DNA of 64,000 bases from Agrobacterium vitis (GTDB lineage Bacteria; Pseudomonadota; Alphaproteobacteria; Rhizobiales; Rhizobiaceae): NCBI RefSeq assembly GCF_037039395.1, contig NZ_CP146242.1, positions 930,001 through 994,000 on the forward strand. The letters run 5' to 3'. Position numbers and translations under genes: made by a program. The notes beneath the pieces were generated by a model, which ran no database searches, was not told where the DNA came from, and saw nothing but the letters and a program-made list of their open reading frames with translations. The first letter of the stretch is position 1; every line of letters starts with the position of its first letter. Below are positions 26,091 to 35,269 of this stretch, one piece after another.

Positions 26091-26925
26091 CAGTCTGAAT
26101 ATTCGCCAATTGAGGCCGCAGCATCATCGTGCCGCGGCCTCACGCACGCGGCTCACCCAGAAGGGCGAGCCTTGAGCTACTGCCAGGGCGCTAGCAATGA
26201 ATGCCCTGTATTTGCTTCCCATTCATGTATCAGCCAGTCTTCCATCCAGTCGCCACGGATCGTCCTGCTATTCGTCAAGCACACGTCGATCTTAATCGCC
26301 GCTACATCCGCTGAGCGTGGATGCGTCTGACCAAGCGCGATATGGAAGCTGTCCGCTTAGATTCCCCTTGTCGCATGCCATTTCTTTCCGGGGTTTGTGC
26401 CAGCCTGAGGTTCCATTTTACGACCAGCTACTCCCTCCTCACCGGGGGATGTTAAGCGAAAAGCGGGCGGACAGGCGCCGTGAAGCCCGCCGCCGGGGCC
26501 TATGTCCGCTTCCAGGCAAGCGCGATGACGCACCTCTATGACCGACATGAAGGCACAATGCTGCCACGCGAAAATGCTTGCCTCACCTCCGGTTTGGCGC
26601 TGCCGAACGGAAATTATTACCGCTGTTCCGCCATATTGACGTCAGCCCAAAGCCGGGGCACAAAGATGGCATCCACGGTCGCTCGCGGCGGGAAAACATC
26701 GGGAAAACAAAGAGAACAGCTCTAAGTCTTAGAAATAATGCGATTATCTAGGCTCGCCAGCCATTTCTCCGAGACTACCCTGATTTCCTCGTTTCCGATA
26801 TGGGGCCGGGAGCCGACTGTCCGATGCTAGGGTGCCGAAAGGCGATAGCGGACATCCAACCATGTATTGGTACTGCTGTCCGAGTTTGACCCAAAGGCGG
26901 CCTCTTGTCAGAGGCAGCGATCCGA
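26091..26925. other. Gene-free stretch holding the right arm of element A
   Basis: No gene supported over about 830 bases. The part from about 26490 to 26770 is an imperfect copy of 29829-30182; the core 26646-26687 matches 30059-30100 at 41 of 42 positions. A degenerate att site follows at 26750. The remainder (26100-26480) shows nothing recognisable. Confidence 0.7.
26750..26770 (+). repeat. Internal att-like site (attM), degenerate
   Basis: AGGCTCGCCAGCCATTTCTCC matches the tRNA-Gln end plus flank (5044-5064) at 18 of 21 positions. It lies exactly 63 bases after the conserved arm block, as does the outer attR. This marks the junction of two tandem elements. Confidence 0.75.
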
Positions 26926-27315
26926 CTACTTGCCGATCTGGTTCAACTGCCGGTCGAAGTCTGCCGGATCGAAATAATCACGCCAGACCGTGATCACGCC
27001 GTTCTCGACGGTCACTGTCCCCATGACGGGCAGCGTGATCCGTCCGCCGTTTTCGTGGAGGAAGATGTCGATCCGCTCGTTCAGCACGACGTTTCCCGCC
27101 GCCGCGATTTGCACCACCTTCCAGTCGACAGTAAACTTGTTGCCGATGCCGAAATCGCGGTGGAATTTTCGAACGTTCTCGCGGCCGGTGATATCGGGAA
27201 AGGGCACGTTGTCGTAGAGGACGTCTTCGGCGAGCATGGCGATGGCCTCATCGATCCGATTGGCGCTCCAGTGGTCGAAAAACGTCTGTGCTATTTCGAT
27301 GGCTGTGGTGGACAT
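26926..27315 (-). CDS. SnoaL/limonene-epoxide-hydrolase-like protein
   Basis: 129 residues of the NTF2-like fold. The Arg-Asp pair in LNERIDIF and the Asp in WRDYFDPADF match the catalytic Asp-Arg-Asp triad of limonene-1,2-epoxide hydrolase, and the length is close. The substrate is not inferable. ATG 27315 has a clear AGGAG site. Last gene of a three-gene minus-strand operon with the SDR and NADP-binding genes; 51 bases separate it from the previous one. Confidence 0.82.
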   Translation of the reverse strand: MSTTAIEIAQTFFDHWSANRIDEAIAMLAEDVLYDNVPFPDITGRENVRKFHRDFGIGNKFTVDWKVVQIAAAGNVVLNERIDIFLHENGGRITLPVMGTVTVENGVITVWRDYFDPADFDRQLNQIGK

Positions 27316-27365
27316 AGCGGGCTCCTGAATTGTTGAATATTGGCGGCGCGGAAGGTTAAAAGACC

Positions 27366-27968
27366 TCAGTCGAATTTCACGAGGTTGTGCGCTGGCAAAG
27401 GACCGCCCGGAAACTGGACGAGGCGACTCCCAACGGCGAGGTCACCGAGATCGATGCCGAAGAAGCCAAGACGGTCGATCAGCGCGCCGATCTGCGCCTT
27501 GGCAGCGGCGTCGTCTCCGGAATAGAACAGCACGCGCTTGCCGCCTTCGCTGGTCGGGTCACCGGCGAGCACAGCGGCTGACAGATGGTTGAACGCCTTT
27601 ACGACCCGAGCACCAGGAACCATCTCGACGAACACATCCGATGACGTCCGACCGCCGAGGTCTGCGGGCTGGAACAGTGGCGCTTCGATCGGGTTGTTGG
27701 TGTCGACGACGATCCCACCGTTCCAGTTGGGCAGACCGGCCATCGCCGCAGGAAGCTTCGACCAATTGACGGCGATGAAGACGATGTCTTTCGATGCGGC
27801 TTCCTCGCGCGAGCCGGCGGTAATCGATGGGCCGAGCGAGGCGACGAGTTCGGCAAGCGTTTCAGGGCCGCGGCTGTTGGAAAGCGTGGCTGCGATGCCC
27901 TTCCGTGCGAGAGTTGTCGCGATGGCGCGACCAATGTTTCCAGCGCCGATGATTCCGATGGATGTCAT
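27366..27968 (-). CDS. NADP-binding oxidoreductase (F420H2:NADP-like, NpdG fold)
   Basis: 200 residues. Rossmann start SIGIIGAGNIGRAIATTLA with NADP-preferring SNSRGPETL, then DIVFIAVNW, VVDTNNPIE and VVKAFNHL. This resembles coenzyme-F420-dependent NADP reductase-like proteins, but rhizobia generally lack F420 (known), so another acceptor is likely. Ribosome site AAGGAGAC before ATG. 30 bases downstream of the SDR gene, with which it is surely co-transcribed. Confidence 0.85.
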   Translation of the reverse strand: MTSIGIIGAGNIGRAIATTLARKGIAATLSNSRGPETLAELVASLGPSITAGSREEAASKDIVFIAVNWSKLPAAMAGLPNWNGGIVVDTNNPIEAPLFQPADLGGRTSSDVFVEMVPGARVVKAFNHLSAAVLAGDPTSEGGKRVLFYSGDDAAAKAQIGALIDRLGFFGIDLGDLAVGSRLVQFPGGPLPAHNLVKFD

Positions 27969-27997
27969 GGATTTGTCTCCTTGTTGAGAATGGTCGA

Positions 27998-28756
27998 TTA
28001 GGCTGCCTGTCCGCCGTCGACGTTGAGTGTTGCTCCGGTGATGTAGCTGGCGTCCGGGCCGGCGAGGAATGCGACCGCTGCGGCAATGTCTTCCGGCTTG
28101 CCGTAGCGCCCAAGCGCCGCAAGTCCCTTCAAAGTGTCTGCAAAGGGGCCGTTTGCCGGGTTCATGTCGGTGTCGATCGCACCGGGCTGAATCAGGTTGA
28201 CGGTAATGTTGCGCGGGCCGAGATCACGGGACCAGCCGCGCGTATAGGCGCCCACTGCAGCTTTTGTTGCGATGTAGTCGGCCGCACCCGGAAAGGGAAT
28301 GTGAACCGCGCCCGTTGTCCCGATCGAGACGATCCGTCCGCCGTCTGACATCAGAGGAACAGCAGCGCGGACTGCGGCTGCGACACCCTTGACGTTGATG
28401 TCGATCTGTCGATCGAACGCCGTGATATCTGCATTCACGTCGCCGACGCCGCCGGTGATGAACACGCCTGCCGAATTGACCAGGATATCCAGCCGGCCGA
28501 ACGCGTCATGCGCCTGTCGCACAAGGTCCGCAACCTCTGACGCCTTCGCCTGATCCGCCTTGATTGCCAGAGACCGACGCCCAAGGGCTTCGACCGCGCG
28601 CACGATCTCCTCTGCCTTGTCGCCAGAGGTTGAATAGCTGAATACCACATCCGCTCCGTCATGGGCCAGGCGCTTGACGATGGCTGCGCCGATGCCCCGC
28701 GATCCGCCGGTCACGAGAGCCGCCTTGCCCAGGAGAGGCTGAGAATTCCGTGTCAT
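27998..28756 (-). CDS. Short-chain dehydrogenase/reductase (SDR)
   Basis: 252 residues, classical SDR: ALVTGGSRGIGAAI cofactor motif, LVNSAGVF, catalytic Ser in SIGTTG, YIATK catalytic Tyr/Lys, and PGAIDTDMNP near the end. The substrate is unknown. First gene of the operon; divergent from the LysR gene at 28866 with 109 bases between, the standard layout for LysR control. No lesions. Confidence 0.92.
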   Translation of the reverse strand: MTRNSQPLLGKAALVTGGSRGIGAAIVKRLAHDGADVVFSYSTSGDKAEEIVRAVEALGRRSLAIKADQAKASEVADLVRQAHDAFGRLDILVNSAGVFITGGVGDVNADITAFDRQIDINVKGVAAAVRAAVPLMSDGGRIVSIGTTGAVHIPFPGAADYIATKAAVGAYTRGWSRDLGPRNITVNLIQPGAIDTDMNPANGPFADTLKGLAALGRYGKPEDIAAAVAFLAGPDASYITGATLNVDGGQAA

Positions 28757-28865
28757 CTGTTTGCTCCTTACGATCTTTGATGACGCAGATATGCACGATC
28801 TATTTCTCTTTGATTAGCTGGAATTGGCTTGTTATATCTTCAACGATCACTTGAAAGGAGCGACG

Positions 28866-29792
28866 ATGGAAACACTGGCGAATCTTGAATCCTTTGTCCG
28901 CAGCGCGGAGCATGGCAGTTTCTCCGAAGCGGCCAGACGCATGTCGCTCACTCCGGCCGCCGTCAGCCGCAACGTCGCCATGCTGGAGCGCAACCTCGGT
29001 ATCCGACTGTTCCATCGCTCGACGCGGAAGCTCGTTCTCACCGAGGCGGGCGAGAGCTTCAGATTGGCGGTCTCCGATAGCCTCGACATCATACAGGCAG
29101 CGATCGGAGGTGCGGCTGTGCAGGGTGAGCCGAAGGGTGTGCTCAAGGTCAGCCTGCCGCCCACCCTCGGCGTGCTGCATATCCTTCCCCATCTGCCGGA
29201 GTTTCTGAGGCTCTATCCGGGTGTGAAGCCGGAATGTCATTTCGATGCCAGACCCGTCGACCTTGTGGCCGATGGCTATGATGCAGCGATCGGCGGAGGC
29301 TTCGATCTGAACCCGGGCATTGTCGCCCGAACGCTGGCTCCGGTTCACATCATTGCGGTGGCATCACCGGGCTATATCGCAGGTCGCGTGCCGCCGTTCG
29401 ACCCGGCGGGGTTGAAGGCCCTGGACAGCGTCGTGATGCGTTTGAGGCAGAGCGGACGCATCCGCCAATGGACGATGCGCGATGCGGCTGGCCGTGAGGC
29501 GGCTGCGGAGTTATCCGAAACTCTGGTCGTCAACGATCCCGCCGCCATGCTCAGTGCTGCCGTTCTAGGAGTGGGCGTCGCCCTAGTTCCGAAAGCAGAC
29601 GCCCAGCCTCATCTCAAGGCCGGGCGTCTGGTCCGGCTGTTGCCGCGGTGGTATTCCGATGCAGGCGCGATTTCGGTGTACTTCGCAAGCCGATCACAGC
29701 TCCCTGCAAAGACCCGTGTCTTTATCGATTTTGTGACGGCTCTGGCAGAGCGCAATCAGTGGTCAGAGCAGTTTGCCGGCAGTCTCGGGTAA
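28866..29792 (+). CDS. LysR family transcriptional regulator
   Basis: 308 residues. Winged HTH ETLANLESFVRSAEHGSF, SEAARRMSLTPAAVSRNVAML and LGIRLFHRSTRKLVLTEAG, followed by a periplasmic-binding-type effector domain with GVALVPKADAQPHL. Similar to the DsdC/AaeR-type group that controls a divergent oxidoreductase. The gene has a GAAAGGAG ribosome site. Likely regulator of the SDR operon (inference from orientation). Confidence 0.93.
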   Translation: METLANLESFVRSAEHGSFSEAARRMSLTPAAVSRNVAMLERNLGIRLFHRSTRKLVLTEAGESFRLAVSDSLDIIQAAIGGAAVQGEPKGVLKVSLPPTLGVLHILPHLPEFLRLYPGVKPECHFDARPVDLVADGYDAAIGGGFDLNPGIVARTLAPVHIIAVASPGYIAGRVPPFDPAGLKALDSVVMRLRQSGRIRQWTMRDAAGREAAAELSETLVVNDPAAMLSAAVLGVGVALVPKADAQPHLKAGRLVRLLPRWYSDAGAISVYFASRSQLPAKTRVFIDFVTALAERNQWSEQFAGSLG

Positions 29793-30162
29793 CCGCATTT
29801 GGCGCACTGGGGACACGATGCCGCCGCCGGGACGATGTCTGCTTCTGGGCAAGTACGGCACGACCTCTATGGCCGACAATGAGGCGCGAAGCGGGCGTGA
29901 CCACTAGCGAAGCAGACTGAAAGCTCTCAGGAACTCATGCCAGTGCTGCGGATGACAGAAATGAAGGCGTGAAGCGGCCAGCCGCGCAGCGACCGCACGA
30001 CGGTGAACTCGACCCAGAAGCGGAAATTATTTCCGCTCCACACTCATATTGACTGATGCCCAAAGCCAGGGCACAAAGATGGCATCCACGGTCGCTCGCG
30101 ATGGGAAAACAGAGAGAATTTCAAGGCTTATCGTCTAAGACATTGAAATCATGTGAGAATAT
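29793..30162. repeat. Right arm of element B (copy of the 26.5-26.75 kb arm)
   Basis: Two blocks match the arm before attM: 29829-29880 with 26492-26545, and 30027-30162 with 26617-26749. The interval between the blocks differs (about 147 against 72 bases). The 42-bp core at 30059-30100 is nearly identical. No gene is seen. Taken as the right end of an integrative element that ends at attR. Confidence 0.75.
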
Positions 30163-30179
30163 AGGTTCCCCAGCCAATT
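30163..30179 (+). repeat. attR: right direct repeat of the island
   Basis: AGGTTCCCCAGCCAATT, identical to the tRNA-Gln 3' end at 5044-5060. No tRNA surrounds it here, only the last part of the T-arm, so it is the displaced copy left by integration. Confidence 0.9.
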
Positions 30180-30329
30180 TTCTACAGCGTATTTCCTCGT
30201 TTTTATCCAGAACATACACAGTCAGTTGGGAACTTTGTTCTCGCTTGTAGAGCAATTCCGCTGGGGAGCACACGCGATCAGTAAATGCTGAAATAATTGA
30301 AAACTTGACGTATGCCCACAGCGACGAGG

Positions 30330-30720
30330 CAAAAGAGACAAAGATTTAATTGACGACTTGCTGCATGATTATTTTTCCATCAGAGAAAACTCGATGAAGC
30401 TCTTCAGAGCGAAAATATCATGATCGATTTAGCTGCATCCCTTGAAAAAATCAGACATTTAAATCTAAATAACCTCATACTTTCAATAACACACAAATAA
30501 TAATTTTACGCGACAACATTCCGGAAAATGTTGCTGATTATTGCGATGGTGTTTTGAAAAAACATGAAGGTGAACTTCAAAATCTTGATTCCGACAATCA
30601 ACCAATTAAGCATATTTTGACATAGGCTATGGAACTCGAAACTTTTACGTCTTCTAACGAAGATGCTGAAAAAATCGGATCTAAACCAAAGAATCAAAGA
30701 AAATCCTAATCATCGACAAT
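30330..30720 (+). pseudogene. Decayed AT-rich gene of unknown function
   Basis: Four consecutive short coding-like stretches in different frames: IDDLLHDYFSIREN, then IMIDLAASLEKIRHLNL, then ENVADYCDGVLKKHEGELQ, and last ELETFTSSNEDAEKIGSK followed by a stop. Each has sensible residue use but is broken by stops or frame changes. Base composition is much richer in AT than the neighbours. No family was recognised. Confidence 0.5.
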
Positions 30721-30785
30721 TCTGAGTTGACACTTCCGGCACAGCAAGCCAATCAAATGACATCTAAGGGAGGCCGGGGGCGTCT

Positions 30786-31085
30786 GTGGAACTAATAGGA
30801 TTATGGATTATTTGCGGAGCTGTGACCGCAATCATTGCCACGTCGAAGGGCCGTAGTGGCGTAGGCTGGTTTTTTGTCGGCTTGCTCATCTCCATATTTG
30901 GTATCATTCTTGTTGCCTGCCTTCCATCACTGAAGGAGACAGAAACACCATCTGTCCCAGAGGCAACTCGCATCCAGCCGACCAAGGCTTGTCCGGATTG
31001 CGGTGAAACCATCCTCCACATTGCCAATGTCTGCAAACATTGCGGCTTCCGCTTTGACGGAAGGCAACAAAGACATCCTGCCTGA
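30786..31085 (+). CDS. Small membrane protein with a C-terminal zinc ribbon
   Basis: 99 residues from a GTG start behind AAGGGAGG. Two hydrophobic helices (IGLWIICGAVTAIIAT, VGWFFVGLLISIFGIILVAC) are followed by a linker and a four-Cys zinc ribbon CPDCGETILHIANVCKHCGF (two CxxC pairs). Resembles small UPF0547/zinc-ribbon membrane proteins; function unknown. Next gene follows after 15 bases, so the two are probably one operon. Confidence 0.75.
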   Translation: MELIGLWIICGAVTAIIATSKGRSGVGWFFVGLLISIFGIILVACLPSLKETETPSVPEATRIQPTKACPDCGETILHIANVCKHCGFRFDGRQQRHPA

Positions 31086-31100
31086 TTCGAGGCTCCGCAC

Positions 31101-31415
31101 ATGAAGTACATATGGATTTCTATTGCCGTCGCTCTTGCCTGCGTTGCGGCTATCTATGTCGCAGGCATCCGCATTGTCGTCATACAGCCAATTGGGGCTA
31201 TACCCAAAGGCGTGACAGCAGTTGTCGCCGGAATTGAAAACGTCAATTTTGTTGATAGTCCAGACGCAATATGTATGCGTCGAATGGGAGGCGTCAGTCT
31301 TTTATGCCGAGGAATGACCGCAGCCGCTATCGCGAATAACAGTAAGATCCTCCTTAGACTTCCCTACAGCAGCATCCTGTTTAAGCTCTCCGGCGCACCA
31401 GACCTAGACAGTTAG
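31101..31415 (+). CDS. Small exported or membrane-anchored protein, unknown
   Basis: 104 residues. One N-terminal hydrophobic helix (IWISIAVALACVAAIYVAG) and then a soluble part with two cysteines (AICMRRMGG, SLLCRGM). Not recognised. It sits 15 bases after the zinc-ribbon gene; a role together with that protein is inferred only from spacing. Confidence 0.6.
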   Translation: MKYIWISIAVALACVAAIYVAGIRIVVIQPIGAIPKGVTAVVAGIENVNFVDSPDAICMRRMGGVSLLCRGMTAAAIANNSKILLRLPYSSILFKLSGAPDLDS

Positions 31416-31449
31416 TAGCTTCGCAACTTTGCGGACTGATTACCTCTGC

Positions 31450-31638
31450 CTAAAAACGGTCCGAAACGAGGACCGTTAAAGGTCCCAACTTGGATATTTC
31501 AGGCCGCCCGCTTACACCATCCGTCGAAGATTTCCGCCGTGAGATAGATGGCGTTGTATTTCGTTCTCGCAGCCTCCTATGTTCGGCGGCTCTGCTGCAT
31601 TTCTTGCTGCAATATTTCTGCGGTTTGACGTTCCTCAC
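31450..31638 (-). CDS. Possible small Cys-motif protein or gene remnant
   Basis: 62 codons with PQKYCSKKCSRAAEHRRLRE, a pattern seen in short zinc-finger-like segments of phage and HNH-associated proteins. The first pair of cysteines expected upstream is not evident. The C-terminal codons run into an intrinsic terminator. Probably a 3' remnant. Confidence 0.25.
   Translation of the reverse strand: MRNVKPQKYCSKKCSRAAEHRRLRERNTTPSISRRKSSTDGVSGRPEISKLGPLTVLVSDRF
31452..31477 (-). terminator. Intrinsic terminator (minus strand)
   Basis: Inverted repeat AACGGTCC/GGACCGTT with a short loop; read on the minus strand it is followed by a T-run. It could end transcription of the NDH-2 gene or of the small remnant above. 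Confidence 0.6.
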
Positions 31639-31693
31639 CTGAACACCACGGCAATGCTAGCATGCGTAACACAATGATATTACTTACATAATT

Positions 31694-32968
31694 CTAATTT
31701 CTCGCCTGCCCATCCCTCATGGTTTCTTTTTGAGTAATCAATCGGGCGCTATGCTGGCCGCTCAGGTAAATCCACAGCCAGCTCCATGCGACAGCAAGTC
31801 TTGAGCGCGTGCCGATGAGAAAATAGATATGCGCGAGACCCCATATCCACCATGCGAGACTTCCCGTTAACTTCACCTTGCCAAAGTCAACGATGGCCGC
31901 GCTCTGGCCGATGGTGGCAAGGCTACCTTGATGCCGGTAATGGAATGGCGCGGGAGCGGGTTTGCCTTTCAGTCTTGCCTTGATCACTTTGGCGACATAG
32001 GCGCCCTGTTGTTTGGCTGCGGGCGCAATACCGGGCACGGGCGTGTTATTGTCTTGGATGACCGACGCCGTGTCTCCGATCACAAAGACATCGGGCATTC
32101 CCGGAGAGGTCAGATCTTTTTCAACAACGACGCGACCCGCCCTGTCGGCGGGAACACTGAGCCAACGCGCCGCAGCTGATGCCTGAACGCCAGCCGCCCA
32201 GACGATGGTCCGGCTTGGAGTGAACTGTTCACCAATCTGAACGCCCTCGCTTGAGCACTGTGTAACGGGCTGCCCAAGACGAACCTCAACGCCGAGTTTT
32301 TCCAACACGCCTTGCGCATAGGCAGACAGTTCCGGCGCAAAGCTTGGCAGCACGCGCTGGCCCGCCTCGACCAGGATCACCTTTGTCCTGCGGGTATCGA
32401 TGGCGCGAAATTCCTTGGGGAGAGTCTTGTGCGCCAGCTCGGCGATAATACCGGCAAGCTCGACGCCTGTCGGGCCAGCCCCAACAATGGTAAAGGTCAA
32501 AAGCGCCTCACGCATCGCCGGGCCAGGGGTGGTTTCTGCCTGCTCGAAGGCCAGAAGGAGGCGGCGGCGAATTGTCGTGGCATCCTCAAGCGTCTTGAGG
32601 CCCGGCGCCACAGGCTCCCATTCATCGCGTCCGAAATAGGCATGGGTCGCTCCGGTGGCCAGAACAAGCGTGTCGTAGGATATGGATGCACCACTGCGTA
32701 ACATGACCTGCTTTGCAGCGACATCGACGCCGCCGACTTCACCCAGCAATGTCGAAACCTCCTGCCGGTCGCTATAGAGATGGCGAATGGGCCAGGCGAT
32801 TTCCGAGGTGGAGAGAATGGTTGTTGCAACCTGATAAAGAAGAGGTTGGAAAAGATGATGGTTTCGCCGATCGATCAGCGTTATCCGTGCTCCGCTGCCT
32901 TTGAGATCATGGACCAGCTGAAGCCCGCCAAAGCCACCGCCAACAACCACGACGTGATGATCACTCAT
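31694..32968 (-). CDS. ndh: Type II NADH:quinone oxidoreductase (NDH-2)
   Basis: 424 residues, single-subunit non-proton-pumping NADH dehydrogenase. FAD-binding VVVVGGGFGGLQLVHDL, quinone-side HHLFQPLLYQVAT, NADH-binding FTIVGAGPTGVELAG, and second FAD motif VFVIGDTASV followed by APAAKQQGAYVAK. The C-terminus (WWIWGLAHIYFLIG, WSWLWIYLSGQ) is the membrane-attachment part. Complete. The malate:quinone oxidoreductase gene is next upstream on the same strand; both feed electrons to quinone. Confidence 0.92.
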   Translation of the reverse strand: MSDHHVVVVGGGFGGLQLVHDLKGSGARITLIDRRNHHLFQPLLYQVATTILSTSEIAWPIRHLYSDRQEVSTLLGEVGGVDVAAKQVMLRSGASISYDTLVLATGATHAYFGRDEWEPVAPGLKTLEDATTIRRRLLLAFEQAETTPGPAMREALLTFTIVGAGPTGVELAGIIAELAHKTLPKEFRAIDTRRTKVILVEAGQRVLPSFAPELSAYAQGVLEKLGVEVRLGQPVTQCSSEGVQIGEQFTPSRTIVWAAGVQASAAARWLSVPADRAGRVVVEKDLTSPGMPDVFVIGDTASVIQDNNTPVPGIAPAAKQQGAYVAKVIKARLKGKPAPAPFHYRHQGSLATIGQSAAIVDFGKVKLTGSLAWWIWGLAHIYFLIGTRSRLAVAWSWLWIYLSGQHSARLITQKETMRDGQARN

Positions 32969-33096
32969 GATCGATCTTTCTCTTTTTAAACCGGGTGAAA
33001 TTCAGCTCAATCTAATCGCAGACCATGTGCAGAACATTACAGTTGAATTCTGGCCTATGATCTGGCCCACAACTTACGGCTATCGCACTGATGCTA

Positions 33097-33130
33097 CAGT
33101 ATTGTGTGCTTCACAAAACACACAATACTG
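33097..33130. promoter_or_regulatory. Perfect 12-bp inverted repeat upstream of ndh
   Basis: CAGTATTGTGTG (33097-33108) and its exact complement (33119-33130), 10 bases apart. It lies between the mqo stop and the ndh start, 129 bases before ndh. No T-run follows on either strand, so an operator is more likely than a terminator. Confidence 0.55.
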
Positions 33131-33209
33131 CATTCAAGGGCATATATTTATGTCAGCATCCGTCGAATGCACGCCACAGCGCGCATTCATTCTGGCGTAA
33201 TCCCAGAAT

Positions 33210-34922
33210 TTACAGCGCCATGTCCGGCACACGCTTGATGTCTCCCGCCGGTGCGCTGACGCCTGGCTTTGTTATTGCGGACATGTCGATTGCCGGTGGT
33301 GCGAGCGTCAGTTGAAGGCGCTCTGCTGTCGCCGCCCATTCCTTGGCCAGCATGTCGGGGTTTTCATTGAGGTTGACGCCATAGCTTGGCACCATGGTGC
33401 GCACCTTCTCCTGCCATTCCGGTGTCGCCAATTTCTCGGCAAACACTTTCTGAAGCAGATCCAGCATGATCGGGGCAGCCGTTGACGCCCCCGGAGAAGC
33501 GCCGAGCAGGGCGGCAATGCTGCCATCCTTGGCCGCCACAATTTCTGTTCCGAGCTTGAGAATGCCGCCCTTTTTGGCGTCTCTCTTGATGATTTGAACG
33601 CGCTGGCCTGCCTGCCAAAGGCGCCAATCCTCGGCCTTGGCATTGGGAAAATAGGCACGCAGAGCCTCATGCCGATCTGCGTCTGACAGCAAAAGCTGCC
33701 CGGCCAGATATTCGACCAGATCAAACTCATCATAGCCAACCTTCAGCATGGGCCAGATGTTTTCGAGCGTGATTGTCGCTGGCAGATCGAACAGCGATCC
33801 TTCCTTCAGGAACTTTGTCGAGAAGGTTGCGAAGGGGCCAAACAACAGGTGGCGCTTGCCTTCAAACACGCGGGTGTCGAGATGCGGAACCGACATCGGA
33901 GGCGCACCGGTGGAGGCCTGACCATAGGCCTTGGCAAAATGCTGGTTTGCAATCTCCGGCTTGTCGCAGACCAGGAAAGAACCGCCGACGGGGAAGCCCG
34001 CGTAATCATCGCCTTCCGGAATGCCGGCCATCTGCAGAAGGTGCAACGCACCACCGCCCGCACCGATGAACACGAACTTCGCCTTGACCGTGCTTGACGA
34101 TCCATCCTTGCGATTGGAGGTGCTGACGTTCCACGATCCGTCGCTGTTCTTTTCGATAGCCTCCACTTCGCTGGAGGTGTGCAGCGTAAAGTTTGGATGG
34201 CTCTTCAGATGCGTGACGTACTGGCGGGTCACTTCGCCCCAATCGGCGTCTGTGCCAAGGGGGCTCCAGGTGGCGGCGAGCTTCTGGGCGCGGTCACGCC
34301 CGTCCATCATCAGCGGCACCCATTCGGCAATCTTGTCATGATCGGTCGAAAACTGCATGCCGGAAAACAGCGGGCTTGCTTTCAACGCGTCAAACCGCTT
34401 GGCAAGAAACGCCGTGTTCTCATCGCCCCAGACGAAACTCATATGCGGGGTCGAGTTGAGGAACGAGCGCGGATTTTTCAGCACGCCAACGTCGACCTGA
34501 TGGGCAAGGAACTGGCGGGTGATCTGGAAGGCTGAATTGATCTCAATCGCCTTTTCGATATGCACATTGCCTTTCGCATCCATCGGCGAATAATTCAGCT
34601 CGGCCAGTGCAGAATGGCCCGTGCCGGCATTGTTCCAGCCGTTTGAGCTTTCCATGGCCACGGTGTCGAGCCGCTCGAGCATTTCAATCGTCCAGTTCGG
34701 CTCAAGTTGGCTGAGCAAAACACCCAGCGTCGCACTCATGATGCCGCCGCCGATCAACAGGACATCCACGGTTTTTTCCGGCGCTTGCGCCCAGCTGGGT
34801 ACAGAGGTCGCACCGAGAACGACAGCCCCTGTGGCCGCCGATCCCAAAAGCTGACGGCGGCTTAAAACCGGGCCTTGGACGCCTGCGGCAATGGATGGGT
34901 TGTCTTTACGATGAACGGGCAT
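33210..34922 (-). CDS. mqo: Malate:quinone oxidoreductase with a Tat signal
   Basis: 570 residues from ATG 34922 (a longer frame to 34991 has no better start). Mqo oxidises malate to oxaloacetate and reduces quinone. FAD motif [62 protein letters not shown] and [15 protein letters not shown] are all characteristic. Unlike the usual cytoplasmic-face enzyme it begins with a typical twin-arginine signal ([18 protein letters not shown], then SWAQAPE), predicting export to the periplasm. Divergent from the two-component system at 35270. Confidence 0.92.
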   Translation of the reverse strand: MPVHRKDNPSIAAGVQGPVLSRRQLLGSAATGAVVLGATSVPSWAQAPEKTVDVLLIGGGIMSATLGVLLSQLEPNWTIEMLERLDTVAMESSNGWNNAGTGHSALAELNYSPMDAKGNVHIEKAIEINSAFQITRQFLAHQVDVGVLKNPRSFLNSTPHMSFVWGDENTAFLAKRFDALKASPLFSGMQFSTDHDKIAEWVPLMMDGRDRAQKLAATWSPLGTDADWGEVTRQYVTHLKSHPNFTLHTSSEVEAIEKNSDGSWNVSTSNRKDGSSSTVKAKFVFIGAGGGALHLLQMAGIPEGDDYAGFPVGGSFLVCDKPEIANQHFAKAYGQASTGAPPMSVPHLDTRVFEGKRHLLFGPFATFSTKFLKEGSLFDLPATITLENIWPMLKVGYDEFDLVEYLAGQLLLSDADRHEALRAYFPNAKAEDWRLWQAGQRVQIIKRDAKKGGILKLGTEIVAAKDGSIAALLGASPGASTAAPIMLDLLQKVFAEKLATPEWQEKVRTMVPSYGVNLNENPDMLAKEWAATAERLQLTLAPPAIDMSAITKPGVSAPAGDIKRVPDMAL

Positions 34923-35269
34923 CTGGCACCTAATTGAGTTTAAGGGCGACTGCGATTGCCGTGGGCTTTGACGATCGCACCATATAGTCACAAGTCAGCA
35001 CGCGACTTTCTGTCGCGCAGGTACTGGGGTTTGACGCAGTGAAATGACAAAAGCCATTAAATAGAAATTTAAGAACGGCCATCCCGGTCCCGGACGTCAA
35101 GCCTGGCTATGTGCATCCGCGCGTTGAATCACACACCGCACAATTGCGCTATTTTTTGAAAAACCGTAGGAGTGAAACAGCAAACCGGTATTTGAAACGC
35201 GCGTGTGCTCTGGCAATAATGGATGACCTGCAACATCTATGGAGGTACCGACGCATCAAGGAATAGGCC

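Noticed and set aside
5044..30179. Prophage interpretation of the tRNA-Gln island
   Set aside because: No capsid, tail, terminase, lysis or phage regulator genes; only an integrase remnant.
30506..30697. 63-codon minus-strand frame in the AT-rich region
   Set aside because: Phe/Ile-rich artefact of AT-rich DNA; the plus strand shows better coding-like pieces.
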